This document shows, piece after piece, positions 18,045 through 25,504 of a stretch of DNA of 64,000 nucleotides (its first letter is position 1; each line of letters starts with the position of its first letter). The notes under the pieces were generated by a model. It was not told where the DNA came from, did not search any database, and saw nothing but the letters and a program-made list of their open reading frames with translations. The stretch is from Paenibacillus sp. DMB5 (GTDB taxonomy: Bacteria > Bacillota > Bacilli > Paenibacillales > Paenibacillaceae). The stretch is from the NCBI RefSeq assembly GCF_001517085.1, contig NZ_LRAC01000131.1:27748-91747 (forward strand). The letters run 5' to 3'. The translations under genes were made by a program, and so were the position numbers.

Positions 18045-18902
18045 TTAGATGGAGCCGGTGTACCGGTAATAATCCTGCCTGTTCAGAACGACAAAGCCGC
18101 AGCTTTCGTACAGCTTCAGCGCATTCGGATTGTCCAGGGCCACTTCGAGGTTCACCCCGTTATAATTGCGGCTCTCCCGTTCTATCGTCTGCTGCAGAGC
18201 ACTCCGTCCGATCCCGAGGCCGCGCAGCTTCTGATCAACGGTGAAGCCGTAAATCCAGGTCTCGTTGTCCTCTGTCCAGAGCCGCATTTTGCCGGCCGGG
18301 CGGCCGTTCAGCTCGATGATGATATGCTCCTGAAGCGCTTCATGCCGCTGCTCCTCGAACATTTCCGCGGCATCTTCCTCAGTAATATCAAATCCTGCGC
18401 TGTCCAGCTGGATGAGAACAGAGGATTCATCCTCACGGGCCGGGCGCAGTGTAACCGTTCCGGCAGCAGAGCTGGTTTCCCCGGTCCCCTGCAGGGCTGC
18501 CGTAGAGTCCCATTTCATCTGGTATTCGGCATGATTGAACTCCAGAGGCAGAGTCTTCAGGAAGCCGGCGGCAGATGCCGAGGCCGCCGGGGCATTCAGC
18601 AGCAAGGTAGAAATATTGCGCTTACGGATGTTATCCTGCGCAAGCTGCCATAGAGAGGTGAAGACGCCCCTGCGCCGGAAACCCGGCCGGACCATACCAC
18701 ACACCTCCATTTCGCCGCCGAAGCCGTACAGGCCGATGAAGCCGACCAGCTGCCCCTCCTCGTAGGTTACGAGGTATTCTGTTCCTCCAGTGCCGGGAGT
18801 ATGGCGAAGCATATCCCAGTTCAGCTTCAGGGAGATTCCCTCATATTGCTCGCAGCGCTGCTGGAGCTCTTCAATATCCTTTAATGTGTCTGCAGAATTC
18901 AA
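18045..18902 (-). CDS. Tandem-domain GNAT family N-acetyltransferase
   Basis: A 285-residue protein with two GNAT folds. The N-terminal one has CGMVRPGFRRRGVFTSLW and the C-terminal one has GFTVDQKLRGLGIGRSALQQ, each containing the acetyl-CoA pyrophosphate-binding pattern (RRxGxG/A type, more degenerate in the first copy). The C-terminal domain ends LEVALDNPNALKLYESCGF as in RimI-like enzymes. TTG 18902 is chosen because AGGAGG lies eight bases upstream; further upstream the frame runs into the neighbouring gene. Acceptor substrate unknown. It follows another small GNAT gene on the same strand. Confidence 0.82.
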   Translation of the reverse strand: MNSADTLKDIEELQQRCEQYEGISLKLNWDMLRHTPGTGGTEYLVTYEEGQLVGFIGLYGFGGEMEVCGMVRPGFRRRGVFTSLWQLAQDNIRKRNISTLLLNAPAASASAAGFLKTLPLEFNHAEYQMKWDSTAALQGTGETSSAAGTVTLRPAREDESSVLIQLDSAGFDITEEDAAEMFEEQRHEALQEHIIIELNGRPAGKMRLWTEDNETWIYGFTVDQKLRGLGIGRSALQQTIERESRNYNGVNLEVALDNPNALKLYESCGFVVLNRQDYYRYTGSI

Positions 18903-18973
18903 ATCCGTTTCCTCCTCAAGTTGAGCTTCAATACGCTTGCTGCTGTGCGTGCTCCCCAAGGAAACGGCCCGCT

Positions 18974-19267
18974 TTATGATGCGCTTCCGTCCCCGCTGAG
19001 CACGTCCGAATATTCCTTGTGCCGTTCGAACTGCTTGGCGGCATAAGGGCATTCCGGAATGATTTTTACACCCGCTTCACGGGCTTTTTCGACTACTTCC
19101 CGGACCAGCTTCTCGGCAGTACCTTGCCCGCGCAGCTCTTCCGAGACAAAGGTATGATCAACAATCCAGTTACCTGTAGCCTCTTCGAGTCTGTATGTAA
19201 TCTCGGCAAGATCCTTACCTTCACCGGCAATATACAAACGGCCTTCACCTTGTTCAATTTGTCCCAT
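18974..19267 (-). CDS. Small GNAT N-acetyltransferase (YjdJ/NATD1-like)
   Basis: A 97-residue protein of the minimal GNAT type. ITYRLEEATGNWIVDHTFVSEELRGQGTAEKLV carries the acetyl-CoA loop (RGQGTA), and the C-terminus IIPECPYAAKQFERHKEY is characteristic of the YjdJ/NATD1 group. ATG 19267 has AGGAG eight bases upstream; a GTG three codons earlier overlaps that site. Function in the cell is unknown. It precedes the larger acetyltransferase by about 70 bases and probably shares a transcript. Confidence 0.85.
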   Translation of the reverse strand: MGQIEQGEGRLYIAGEGKDLAEITYRLEEATGNWIVDHTFVSEELRGQGTAEKLVREVVEKAREAGVKIIPECPYAAKQFERHKEYSDVLSGDGSAS

Positions 19268-19346
19268 ATTCTTCACTCCTGCCTTGTAAGATGGCTTTAT
19301 TTTACTATTTCAAATGACAAAAAGCGAGGTCTGGCAGCAAAAGGAT

Positions 19347-19372
19347 GTTTACCCGGCCGCCAAACGGGGTTA
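19347..19372 (+). promoter_or_regulatory. Possible SigB-like promoter upstream of ctc
   Basis: GTTTAC (19347-19352) and GGGTTA (19367-19372) are separated by 14 bases, near the SigB pattern GTTTAA-N12-15-GGGTAT. B. subtilis ctc is SigB-controlled, but no sigB gene is seen here, so this is tentative. Confidence 0.3.
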
Positions 19373-19459
19373 ATAAGAGACTAATCAGGCCTGCAGCTCT
19401 GGAGGCCTTGTTTCTACCCGCAAGCTTGATAACCAGAAGCACTATGCGACGCAGCTAAG

Positions 19460-19542
19460 CCGGCAGCATGGACATTCATGCTTTCCGGCGGCCCACTAAA
19501 CTTGGCGTTTGCTTTCGAAGCGAGTTTCGTCCGAAGAAACTC
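19460..19542 (+). other. Structured leader before ctc
   Basis: Two hairpins lie in the untranslated region. CCGGCAGCATG pairs with CATGCTTTCCGG (19460-19488) with a small bulge, and GAGTTTC pairs perfectly with GAAACTC (19522-19542). They sit 40 to 120 bases before the start codon. Regulation of L25 synthesis through the leader is possible but unproven. Confidence 0.4.
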
Positions 19543-19582
19543 ACGGAAGCTGATGCTAAACAAACTACTAGGAGGAAATATC

Positions 19583-20203
19583 ATGAATACTACAATTCGT
19601 CTGACTGAAAGATCCGGCTCGGCTTCCGCAACGCGGAACAAAGGCTTTGTACCGGTTGTCGTCTACGGTGCAGGTTCAGATACACAATCCTTTTCGGCAG
19701 ATGCCAAGGCCATTACTGAAATTGTCGGCAAAAACCCCCGGGCGATCCTCAAGGTCGAGCTCCCGGATTCCGGCACCAAAAATGCTGTAATTGCAGAAAT
19801 TCAGCGCCAGCCGCTCTCCCGCAAGCTGCTGCATGTTGATCTGCATCAGATTGATATGAAATCGGAGCTGGATACCAAGGTAGCCTTCCAGTTCACAGGC
19901 GATCCTGCCGGTGTAAAAGCTGGCGGCATCCAGCAGATCGAGCTGTACGAGCTGGACATCAGAACATTGCCGGATAAGCTGACTCCGACCTTTGAAGTGG
20001 ACATCAGCAATCTTGAAATCGGTGACCAGCTGCTGGTATCTGACCTGCCGAAGCATGAAGGCTGGGAAGTACTGACACCGGAAGACACGCTGATTGTGCG
20101 GATTTCTCCGCCGATTGTGCATGAAGATCCGGCAGAAGGCGAAACTGCGGAGGAGCCGGCAGCTGTGGAGACTGCTGCAGACGAGGGCACAACAGAGGAG
20201 TAA
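19583..20203 (+). CDS. ctc: 50S ribosomal protein L25 / general stress protein Ctc
   Basis: A 206-residue TL5/Ctc-type protein that binds 5S rRNA. The N-terminal L25 domain begins TTIRLTERSGSASATRNKGFVPVVVYG; the C-terminal beta-domain includes DLHQIDMKSELDTKVAFQF and ISNLEIGDQLLVSDLP. The last 35 residues are an acidic Glu/Ala tail. ATG 19583 has AGGAGG at 19570-19575; the frame is open upstream without a site. In B. subtilis ctc is stress-induced and lies next to pth, which is not the case here. Confidence 0.92.
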   Translation: MNTTIRLTERSGSASATRNKGFVPVVVYGAGSDTQSFSADAKAITEIVGKNPRAILKVELPDSGTKNAVIAEIQRQPLSRKLLHVDLHQIDMKSELDTKVAFQFTGDPAGVKAGGIQQIELYELDIRTLPDKLTPTFEVDISNLEIGDQLLVSDLPKHEGWEVLTPEDTLIVRISPPIVHEDPAEGETAEEPAAVETAADEGTTEE

Positions 20204-20247
20204 TACCCGGCTAAACGGCAGGGTGACTATAGAGAGGAATTTTATTA

Positions 20248-20290
20248 AAGGAGCAGACAGTTTCTTTTGGGAGCTGTCGGCTCCTTTTTA
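20248..20290 (+). terminator. Terminator after ctc
   Basis: AAAGGAGC pairs with GCTCCTTT and GACAG with CTGTC, followed by TTTT. Confidence 0.85.
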
Positions 20291-20385
20291 GCTTGCTATG
20301 AGTGAAATATAAAGCTAAGGTTACTGTGGGAAAATGTGATACAGTAGTTTTCGTTCTATTTTGACAAGTTATAAGGAGGCATGTA

Positions 20386-20739
20386 ATGGAGCTGTACAGA
20401 TTTGATAAAGAGTGCGGCAAAAAAATCTCACATTTCAATTCTGATTTTATTATGTCACGGATTATCCGGCTCAATGGGACTGCTCATATCGGGTGCATGT
20501 ACCTGGAGGCTGACGGTGTTGTTGGATATCATCAGGCGGTAACCCCTCAAGTTCTCCTTATAATTGCGGGTGAAGGCAAGGTACGAGGTGAGAATAACGA
20601 ATACATAAAGGTGCAGGCAGGAGATGCTGTATTCTGGCAGAAGGGGGAGTGGCACGAAACCATTACATCCCATGGCCTAACTGCAATGGTAATTGAAAGT
20701 GAAGATATATCGCCGTCCTTATTTATGGCTACTAAGTAA
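20386..20739 (+). CDS. Cupin-domain protein
   Basis: A 117-residue single-domain cupin. The first motif is represented by YHQAVTPQVLLIIAGEGKV and the second by VQAGDAVFWQKGEWHETIT. His and Glu ligands are partly kept, so a bound metal is plausible but not certain. AAGGAGG precedes the ATG. Substrate and pathway are unknown. It is preceded by the ctc terminator and followed by the SMP-30 gene, which has its own ribosome binding site. Confidence 0.82.
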   Translation: MELYRFDKECGKKISHFNSDFIMSRIIRLNGTAHIGCMYLEADGVVGYHQAVTPQVLLIIAGEGKVRGENNEYIKVQAGDAVFWQKGEWHETITSHGLTAMVIESEDISPSLFMATK

Positions 20740-20835
20740 CAGGCTGGCGTAAATTGGATTCCCTGGGTGAACACAAGTAAAATAAACGGGTGTGTACTAT
20801 GAATTTCATTATGCGCGTATGGGAGGATAAATCAG

Positions 20836-21723
20836 ATGGCTGATCAGGCTGAACTGGTATTAGACGCACGGGCGGTGCTGGGCGAAGGTCCGCACTGGAA
20901 TGAGGAAGACAACAAACTGTATTGGGTGGATATAGAGGGCAGGCAGCTGCGCAGCTATGACCCGGTGAGCGGTAAGGAGCAGGCGGTTACATTTGCCCAG
21001 AGAATCGGCGCCGCTGTTCCTGATGCCGCAGGCGGCTGGATTCTGGCGCTTCAGCTAGGGATCTACCGGTATGACGGCAGCAACCCGGACCAGCTTGAGC
21101 TGCTGGCCGAAGTCGAGCCGGAGCTGCCGGGTAACCGGCTGAATGATGCCAAATGCGACAGCGCCGGCAGACTGTGGTTCGGTTCGATGAGCATGGGTTC
21201 GGAACGGTCGGCTGGGAGCCTGTATGTGATGGAGCGGGACGGGAAGGTGCGGCAGGTACTGAGCAGAATCAGCATCTCTAACGGTCTGGCCTGGGATGAC
21301 CGGCTTGGCCGCATGTACTATATTGACTCCGTAACCAGAGCGGTGGATGCGCTGGATTATGATCCGGAGTCCGGAAAGGCGGATAACCGCCGGGCGATTA
21401 TTCATCTGCCGGAGGGTAACGACGTTCCGGACGGGATGACGATTGACCGTGAAGGTATGCTCTGGGTCGCACAGTGGGGCGGCAGCTGCGTGTCGCGCTG
21501 GAATCCGCATACCGGTGAGCAGATCGGCAGGATTGAAGTGCCCGCGCTGAATGTAACCTCATGCACCTTCGGCGGTGAAGCGCTGGATGAGCTGTACATC
21601 ACAACCGCACGCAACGGGATGAGCGAAGAAGAGCTGGAGCGCTGGCCGCTAACAGGCGGGCTGTTCCGGTTCAAGCCGGGAGTGCAGGGGAGTGCGGCTA
21701 ATATTTTCCGGAGCCTAAGATGA
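20836..21723 (+). CDS. SMP-30/gluconolaconase/LRE-family sugar lactonase
   Basis: A 295-residue six-bladed beta-propeller enzyme expected to hydrolyse sugar lactones with a divalent metal. Visible hallmarks are LGEGPHWNEEDNKLYWVDIEG (metal-ligand Glu), GNRLNDAKCDSAGRLWFGSM, ISNGLAWDDRLGRMYYIDS and the metal-ligand Asp in DVPDGMTIDREGMLWVAQWG. GGGAGGA precedes the ATG. Gluconolactone or another aldonolactone is the usual substrate in this family; the actual one is not shown by context. Confidence 0.9.
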   Translation: MADQAELVLDARAVLGEGPHWNEEDNKLYWVDIEGRQLRSYDPVSGKEQAVTFAQRIGAAVPDAAGGWILALQLGIYRYDGSNPDQLELLAEVEPELPGNRLNDAKCDSAGRLWFGSMSMGSERSAGSLYVMERDGKVRQVLSRISISNGLAWDDRLGRMYYIDSVTRAVDALDYDPESGKADNRRAIIHLPEGNDVPDGMTIDREGMLWVAQWGGSCVSRWNPHTGEQIGRIEVPALNVTSCTFGGEALDELYITTARNGMSEEELERWPLTGGLFRFKPGVQGSAANIFRSLR

Positions 21724-21794
21724 TACTCCGTTTAACGGGCGGGAATTGGAACAAATGTATATGGGAGGCAAACTTCACAGCACAAAGCCCGCGA

Positions 21795-21981
21795 CCTAAC
21801 GGACACCAGCGTCCTTATTTTGCGGTAAACCTGCTGATTCTGTTTCTAACGGACCCAGATGACGTTATTCGCGTCTGTTGAGGCCGGATACGGGCATTCC
21901 TCTCATAATAGCGGCGCTGGAGTCCGTTAGGCTTGAGAACTGCCAGTTTTAGTTACATCAAGGCCTGCTGTGTCCGTTAGA
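21795..21981. repeat. Inverted-repeat element with four CTAACGGAC cores
   Basis: CTAACGGAC occurs twice on the plus strand (cores near 21796 and 21846) and twice inverted as GTCCGTTAG (21922 and 21972). Extended arms ACCTAACGGACACCAGCG and CGCTGGAGTCCGTTAGGC pair almost fully. The layout resembles short intergenic repeats of Paenibacillus-type genomes or a small MITE-like element. Confidence 0.65.
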
Positions 21982-22073
21982 GTACCTATAATGACAAATT
22001 TAGTTGAGCAGGGGAGAAAGGGACTGCGGGAGCAGGACAGATGGCATTTTACCAACTCCTCAATCTGCGCCAA

Positions 22074-22142
22074 GCTGCCCTTCCGTAACTGCCCCGCCGT
22101 AGCTGCCCCTCCGTAACTGCCCCTCCGTAACTGCCCTCCATA
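22074..22142. repeat. 14-bp tandem repeat, about five copies
   Basis: The unit RCTGCCCCTCCGTA is repeated head to tail at 22074, 22088, 22102, 22116 and, one base shorter and more diverged, 22130. There are no spacers, so it is not a CRISPR array. Confidence 0.8.
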
Positions 22143-22186
22143 CCTGCAATTCCAGAGCTGCCTCTCTTCAGAGCAGCTCCAATCAG

Positions 22187-22229
22187 AAAAGGCCGGAATC
22201 CCCTGAATAGGAGATCCCGGCCTTTTTTC
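22187..22229. terminator. Bidirectional terminator between the lactonase and MFS genes
   Basis: AAAAGGCCGG pairs with CCGGCCTTTT, with T-runs on either strand. Confidence 0.85.
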
Positions 22230-22254
22230 TAGTTTTGCTAAGCACCTCGCAACA

Positions 22255-23487
22255 CTATGCGGCAGGCGCATCACTCCCGGCTGCTGCGGAGGCTCTGCCT
22301 CTGGTCGAGACATAGCTGAACCAGGCTCCGGCCAGAGCCATCACGGCCAGGACTGCGGACAGCCAGGGGATTGACGTTAAGCCGAAGGAGTTGATCGCAG
22401 CTCCGCCTAGATAGGCCCCCGCCGCATTACCCAGATTGAGCGCAGAGTGGCTTGAGGTTGTGGCTAATAGCGGTGCTTTGTGTGCCAGATTCATAATCCG
22501 CAGCTGGATGCCCGGCATAATACCGAACGCGGCAATGCCCCAGAGGAAGATGTTAACGACTGCCAGCACAGGATGCTGCATCGTTACAGTCAGCAGGGAG
22601 ATAACCACCGCCAGCACAGCAAAGTTGACCATCAGTGAAGGCATCAGCTTCCAGTCCGCCAGCTTGCCCCCTACAATGTTGCCCAGCGTGACGCCCACCC
22701 CGAACAATACCAGAATCCAGGTCACACTCTGCTCGGCAAAGCCCGCAATACCCTGCAGCATTGGCGTAATGTACGTGAACAGCGAGAACAGGCTTCCGCA
22801 CCCGAGGGCTCCGGTGAGCAGGATCAGCAGCACCTGCGGATTGAAGAGGCCCCGCACCTGTTCACGCAGGTTCGCAGTTTCCTGCTGGACAATAACCGGA
22901 ATGAACCGGATGATGCCGAATAATGAAATGATTCCAAGCACAGTAATGGCCCCGAAGGAAGCCCGCCAGCCGAGCTGCTGGCCGATAAAGGTTCCGAACG
23001 GTACACCGATAATGTTCGCAACCGTCAGTCCGGCGAGCACAACCGATACGGCTCCAGCACGCTTGTCCGGCTGCACCAGTCTGGCGGCAATAATGGTTCC
23101 GACACCCAGAAATGTGCCGTGTGCAAAAGCAGTAAATACACGTGCAGTAATCAGGAGCGTATAGGTAGGCGCAATCACGGACACCGCATTGCCTGCGATG
23201 AAGATGCACATCAGGATAACCAGCAGCTTTTTCTGCGGCAGCTTGTGTGTGAACACGGTGAGGATAGGCGCACCGATGGCAACTCCAAGCGCATAGCTGG
23301 TGATCAGCTGGCCGGCTTGCGGTATGCTCACCCCGAGATCACTGGCGACATTGGGGAGCAGCCCCATTATGATGAACTCGGTCATGCCAATTGCAAAAGC
23401 GCCAAGGGTTAGGCAGAGGAGGGACAGCGGAAAACGGTTCTTCGCCTGCTTGGAACCGTTACGGTCTTTGACTTTGTTAATATTCAT
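22255..23487 (-). CDS. MFS transporter, DHA1/AraJ-like family
   Basis: A 410-residue permease with twelve predicted helices. LTLGAFAIGMTEFIIMGLLPNVASDLGVSIPQAGQLITSYALGVAIGAP is the opening typical of the YdhP/AraJ drug and sugar efflux group, and motif A is in the loop FTHKLPQKKLL. The start codon overlaps the stop of the upstream YbaK-type gene (ATGA), so the two are translationally coupled. Likely proton-driven efflux; the substrate is unknown. Confidence 0.9.
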   Translation of the reverse strand: MNINKVKDRNGSKQAKNRFPLSLLCLTLGAFAIGMTEFIIMGLLPNVASDLGVSIPQAGQLITSYALGVAIGAPILTVFTHKLPQKKLLVILMCIFIAGNAVSVIAPTYTLLITARVFTAFAHGTFLGVGTIIAARLVQPDKRAGAVSVVLAGLTVANIIGVPFGTFIGQQLGWRASFGAITVLGIISLFGIIRFIPVIVQQETANLREQVRGLFNPQVLLILLTGALGCGSLFSLFTYITPMLQGIAGFAEQSVTWILVLFGVGVTLGNIVGGKLADWKLMPSLMVNFAVLAVVISLLTVTMQHPVLAVVNIFLWGIAAFGIMPGIQLRIMNLAHKAPLLATTSSHSALNLGNAAGAYLGGAAINSFGLTSIPWLSAVLAVMALAGAWFSYVSTRGRASAAAGSDAPAA

Positions 23488-23993
23488 GAGGCTTGCCCAT
23501 CCCCGGCTCCGGCAGCGTTATCGGACCAGTCTTTGCATACATCAACCCATTCTTTTGCGCCTGAATACTGGGCAAGCTCCCCGCAGGTCAGCTCAATGGC
23601 TGAATTTGTGCTGCCGCAGGCAGGGAATATAGTGGTGAACCGCTTCATGGACACATCCAGGTAAACTTCCAGCTCCCGGGCCAGACCAAACGGGCAGACA
23701 CCGCCGATTTCATGACCGGTTTGCTCCAGAACCTCCTCGGGAGTGAGCATCCGCGGTTTAAAGGCAAAGGTCTCCCTGAACTTTTTGTTATCTACCCTGG
23801 CGTCTCCGGCGGCTACAATTAAAATGGCGTTTTCGCCGGAACCGCGGAAGGATAAGGTTTTGGCGATCCGGGCCGGAATGACACCGATGGTGGCGGCAGC
23901 CATATCCACGGTAGCGCTGGAAGTGGTGAATTCCAGTACATCCTGCTCCCGTTCAAAGGCGCGGAAATGTTCTTTTACTCTGGCAATAGACAT
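23484..23993 (-). CDS. YbaK/EbsC-family aminoacyl-tRNA deacylase-like protein
   Basis: A 169-residue protein of the prolyl-tRNA editing fold. The conserved Lys in GVIPARIAKTLSF and the glycine-rich VNNKKFRE-like DNKKFRETFAF, then GHEIGGVCPFGL, are family features. Members deacylate mischarged Cys- or Ala-tRNA in trans. ATG 23993 has AAAGGAG eight bases upstream; a GTG at 24002 lies inside that site. The gene overlaps the MFS gene by four bases. Confidence 0.87.
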   Translation of the reverse strand: MSIARVKEHFRAFEREQDVLEFTTSSATVDMAAATIGVIPARIAKTLSFRGSGENAILIVAAGDARVDNKKFRETFAFKPRMLTPEEVLEQTGHEIGGVCPFGLARELEVYLDVSMKRFTTIFPACGSTNSAIELTCGELAQYSGAKEWVDVCKDWSDNAAGAGDGQAS

Positions 23994-24171
23994 AGCTGAC
24001 ACTCCTTTTTATGAATATTCATGAATTACAACGATATTTCATACATTTTCACGCTGCATTTCATTTTAACGGTTTTCAGCGGTTTGGGCAAAAGAAACCT
24101 GATGGATCATCCAATCCGTCCATCCTGCAGTAGCATTTAATATGGATAAAACAGCTAACGGGGTGGGACAG

Positions 24172-24816
24172 ATGGATATTAGTGAAATCAAAGGGGCGTA
24201 TGACTGTATTGTCAGTCTGGGAAGCTCCTGTGAACCGGCGGCTCATTTGCGCAGAAAGGGGCTCAGAACGTTTTCTTCACCGCTTGATTGGGTAGTTTCA
24301 TTATCGCTTACGGATGTGAATAGGCTGCTCAGCAGCCGGTTTGCGGGTTATATGGAGCTAGAGAATATGTCGCTGGTCGAGGGAAATGATGTATTTGTGG
24401 AGAATGAAGTGGTCATGCCGGTCAAATCCTATTTTATTAAGGATTTTTATTACAATGTAATATCGGTTCATGATTTCCCGGTACTTGACGGGCAGGAGTG
24501 GAGTGCGGCCTATCCCGGTTTCAAAAGCAAAATCGAGATGCGAAGCCAGCGTCTGCTGGACCAGCTGGCCGTCAGCCGCAGAACCTTATTCATCCGCTGG
24601 GGCAGCACCTATGAGGAAGCAGGCGCGCTTCAGCAGGTACTTGGACCTTTGACGGGCGGAGCTTTTGTGATCCTGATTGTGAACGGGGTCGACGGGCTGG
24701 AAAGCGTGGTCAATAACGGGTGGGGCTACCCTGGCATCTGCTCGCTCAGCATCCCGAACCGGGCTGGAGATAACGAGACCTGGGATTATTTACTGGACGG
24801 CATCAGCCTGATGTGA
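24172..24816 (+). CDS. DUF1796 family putative cysteine peptidase
   Basis: A 214-residue protein. YDCIVSLGSSCEPAAHLRRKGLRTFSSPLDWV near the start fits the DUF1796 papain-like fold, with a candidate nucleophile Cys in GSSCEPA and a candidate His in VISVHDFP. The ATG at 24172 is preceded by a purine-rich GGGGTGGGA; another ATG at 24142 has no site. The enzymatic role is predicted only from the fold and no substrate is known. It stands alone between divergent and convergent neighbours. Confidence 0.75.
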   Translation: MDISEIKGAYDCIVSLGSSCEPAAHLRRKGLRTFSSPLDWVVSLSLTDVNRLLSSRFAGYMELENMSLVEGNDVFVENEVVMPVKSYFIKDFYYNVISVHDFPVLDGQEWSAAYPGFKSKIEMRSQRLLDQLAVSRRTLFIRWGSTYEEAGALQQVLGPLTGGAFVILIVNGVDGLESVVNNGWGYPGICSLSIPNRAGDNETWDYLLDGISLM

Positions 24817-24898
24817 GCAGGAGCTGAATTTAGAGGCAAAAATGCCCCTGATTCCGTCCCACATGGCCGGCCGGCTGGTCAAATAGAGGCATAATCCG

Positions 24899-25327
24899 CT
24901 ACAGCAGCTTTTCGGTGCTCCGGATGACCTTTTGGAGCAGAGCAACAAGTGTATCAGCCTCTTCGCCGGTCAGCTCGGCGGTCATTCTGGCATTATGCTC
25001 GTCCAATATCGACTGGAATTCAGGGGCAAACGCCAGTGCCTTGGCGGTCGGGTACAGGTGGGACGAACGCCGGTCCTTCGGATCGGGCTGCCGTTCAATG
25101 TATCCCAGCTGCTCCAGGTGCTTGACCGAACGGGCTGTAGTCGCCTTATCGAATTTCATTTCATTTGTCATCTGGTCCTGGGTAATGCCGGGATTGCCGA
25201 GAATCAGCTTGAGGAAGCTGTGCTGTCCGCCGCTGCCAAGCCCGTAAGGCTGCAATTCTCTGCTTAATATTTTGGTATTCTGGCGCTGAAGATAGGCGAT
25301 CAGCTTGCCGACCGGTTCTTTTTTCAC
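24899..25327 (-). CDS. MarR family regulator of the adjacent MFS pump
   Basis: A 142-residue winged-helix regulator. The recognition region is GITQDQMTNEMKFDKATTARSVKHLEQLGYIERQ and the wing is PDPKDRRSSHLYPT, with long dimerisation helices. The GTG at 25327 has GAGGTG seven bases upstream; a GTG three codons earlier overlaps that site. It is divergent from the MFS gene, and twin palindromes lie between them, the standard arrangement for a MarR repressor controlling itself and its pump. Confidence 0.9.
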   Translation of the reverse strand: MKKEPVGKLIAYLQRQNTKILSRELQPYGLGSGGQHSFLKLILGNPGITQDQMTNEMKFDKATTARSVKHLEQLGYIERQPDPKDRRSSHLYPTAKALAFAPEFQSILDEHNARMTAELTGEEADTLVALLQKVIRSTEKLL

Positions 25328-25406
25328 TACGGACACCTCTTTGAATTAATGCGGCAGAACATTCCTGACAGAATCCCCGCCCTTGCCAAAAGTTTACCGC
25401 AAACTT

Positions 25407-25420
25407 GTTGCGTGCGCAAC
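25407..25420. promoter_or_regulatory. MarR operator 1 over the MFS promoter -35
   Basis: GTTGCG-TG-CGCAAC is a perfect 6-bp inverted repeat. It covers the -35 TTGCGT (25408-25413) of a promoter whose -10 TACACT is at 25431-25436, 17 bases away. Confidence 0.8.
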
Positions 25421-25455
25421 TAAATTGCTGTACACTGGGTAATGCGGATCAGATT

Positions 25456-25469
25456 GTTGCGGACGCAAC
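25456..25469. promoter_or_regulatory. MarR operator 2 downstream of the MFS promoter
   Basis: GTTGCG-GA-CGCAAC repeats operator 1 at a 49-bp distance. The flanking TT before and TAAAT after are also shared, so 19 of 21 positions agree between the two sites. Confidence 0.8.
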
Positions 25470-25504
25470 TAAATCTGAAAATTAAGGCAAGAGGGTGTTC
25501 GTTC

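Larger units (their letters stand above)
21724..22186. other. Gene-free region carrying two different repeat families
   Basis: This interval between convergent genes has no credible frame. It holds a four-copy CTAACGGAC inverted-repeat element (21795-21981) and a 14-bp tandem repeat (22074-22142), ending at the terminator at 22187. Confidence 0.7.

Noticed and set aside
22074..22142. Possible CRISPR array
   Set aside because: The 14-bp units abut with no spacers, and no cas genes are present in the window.
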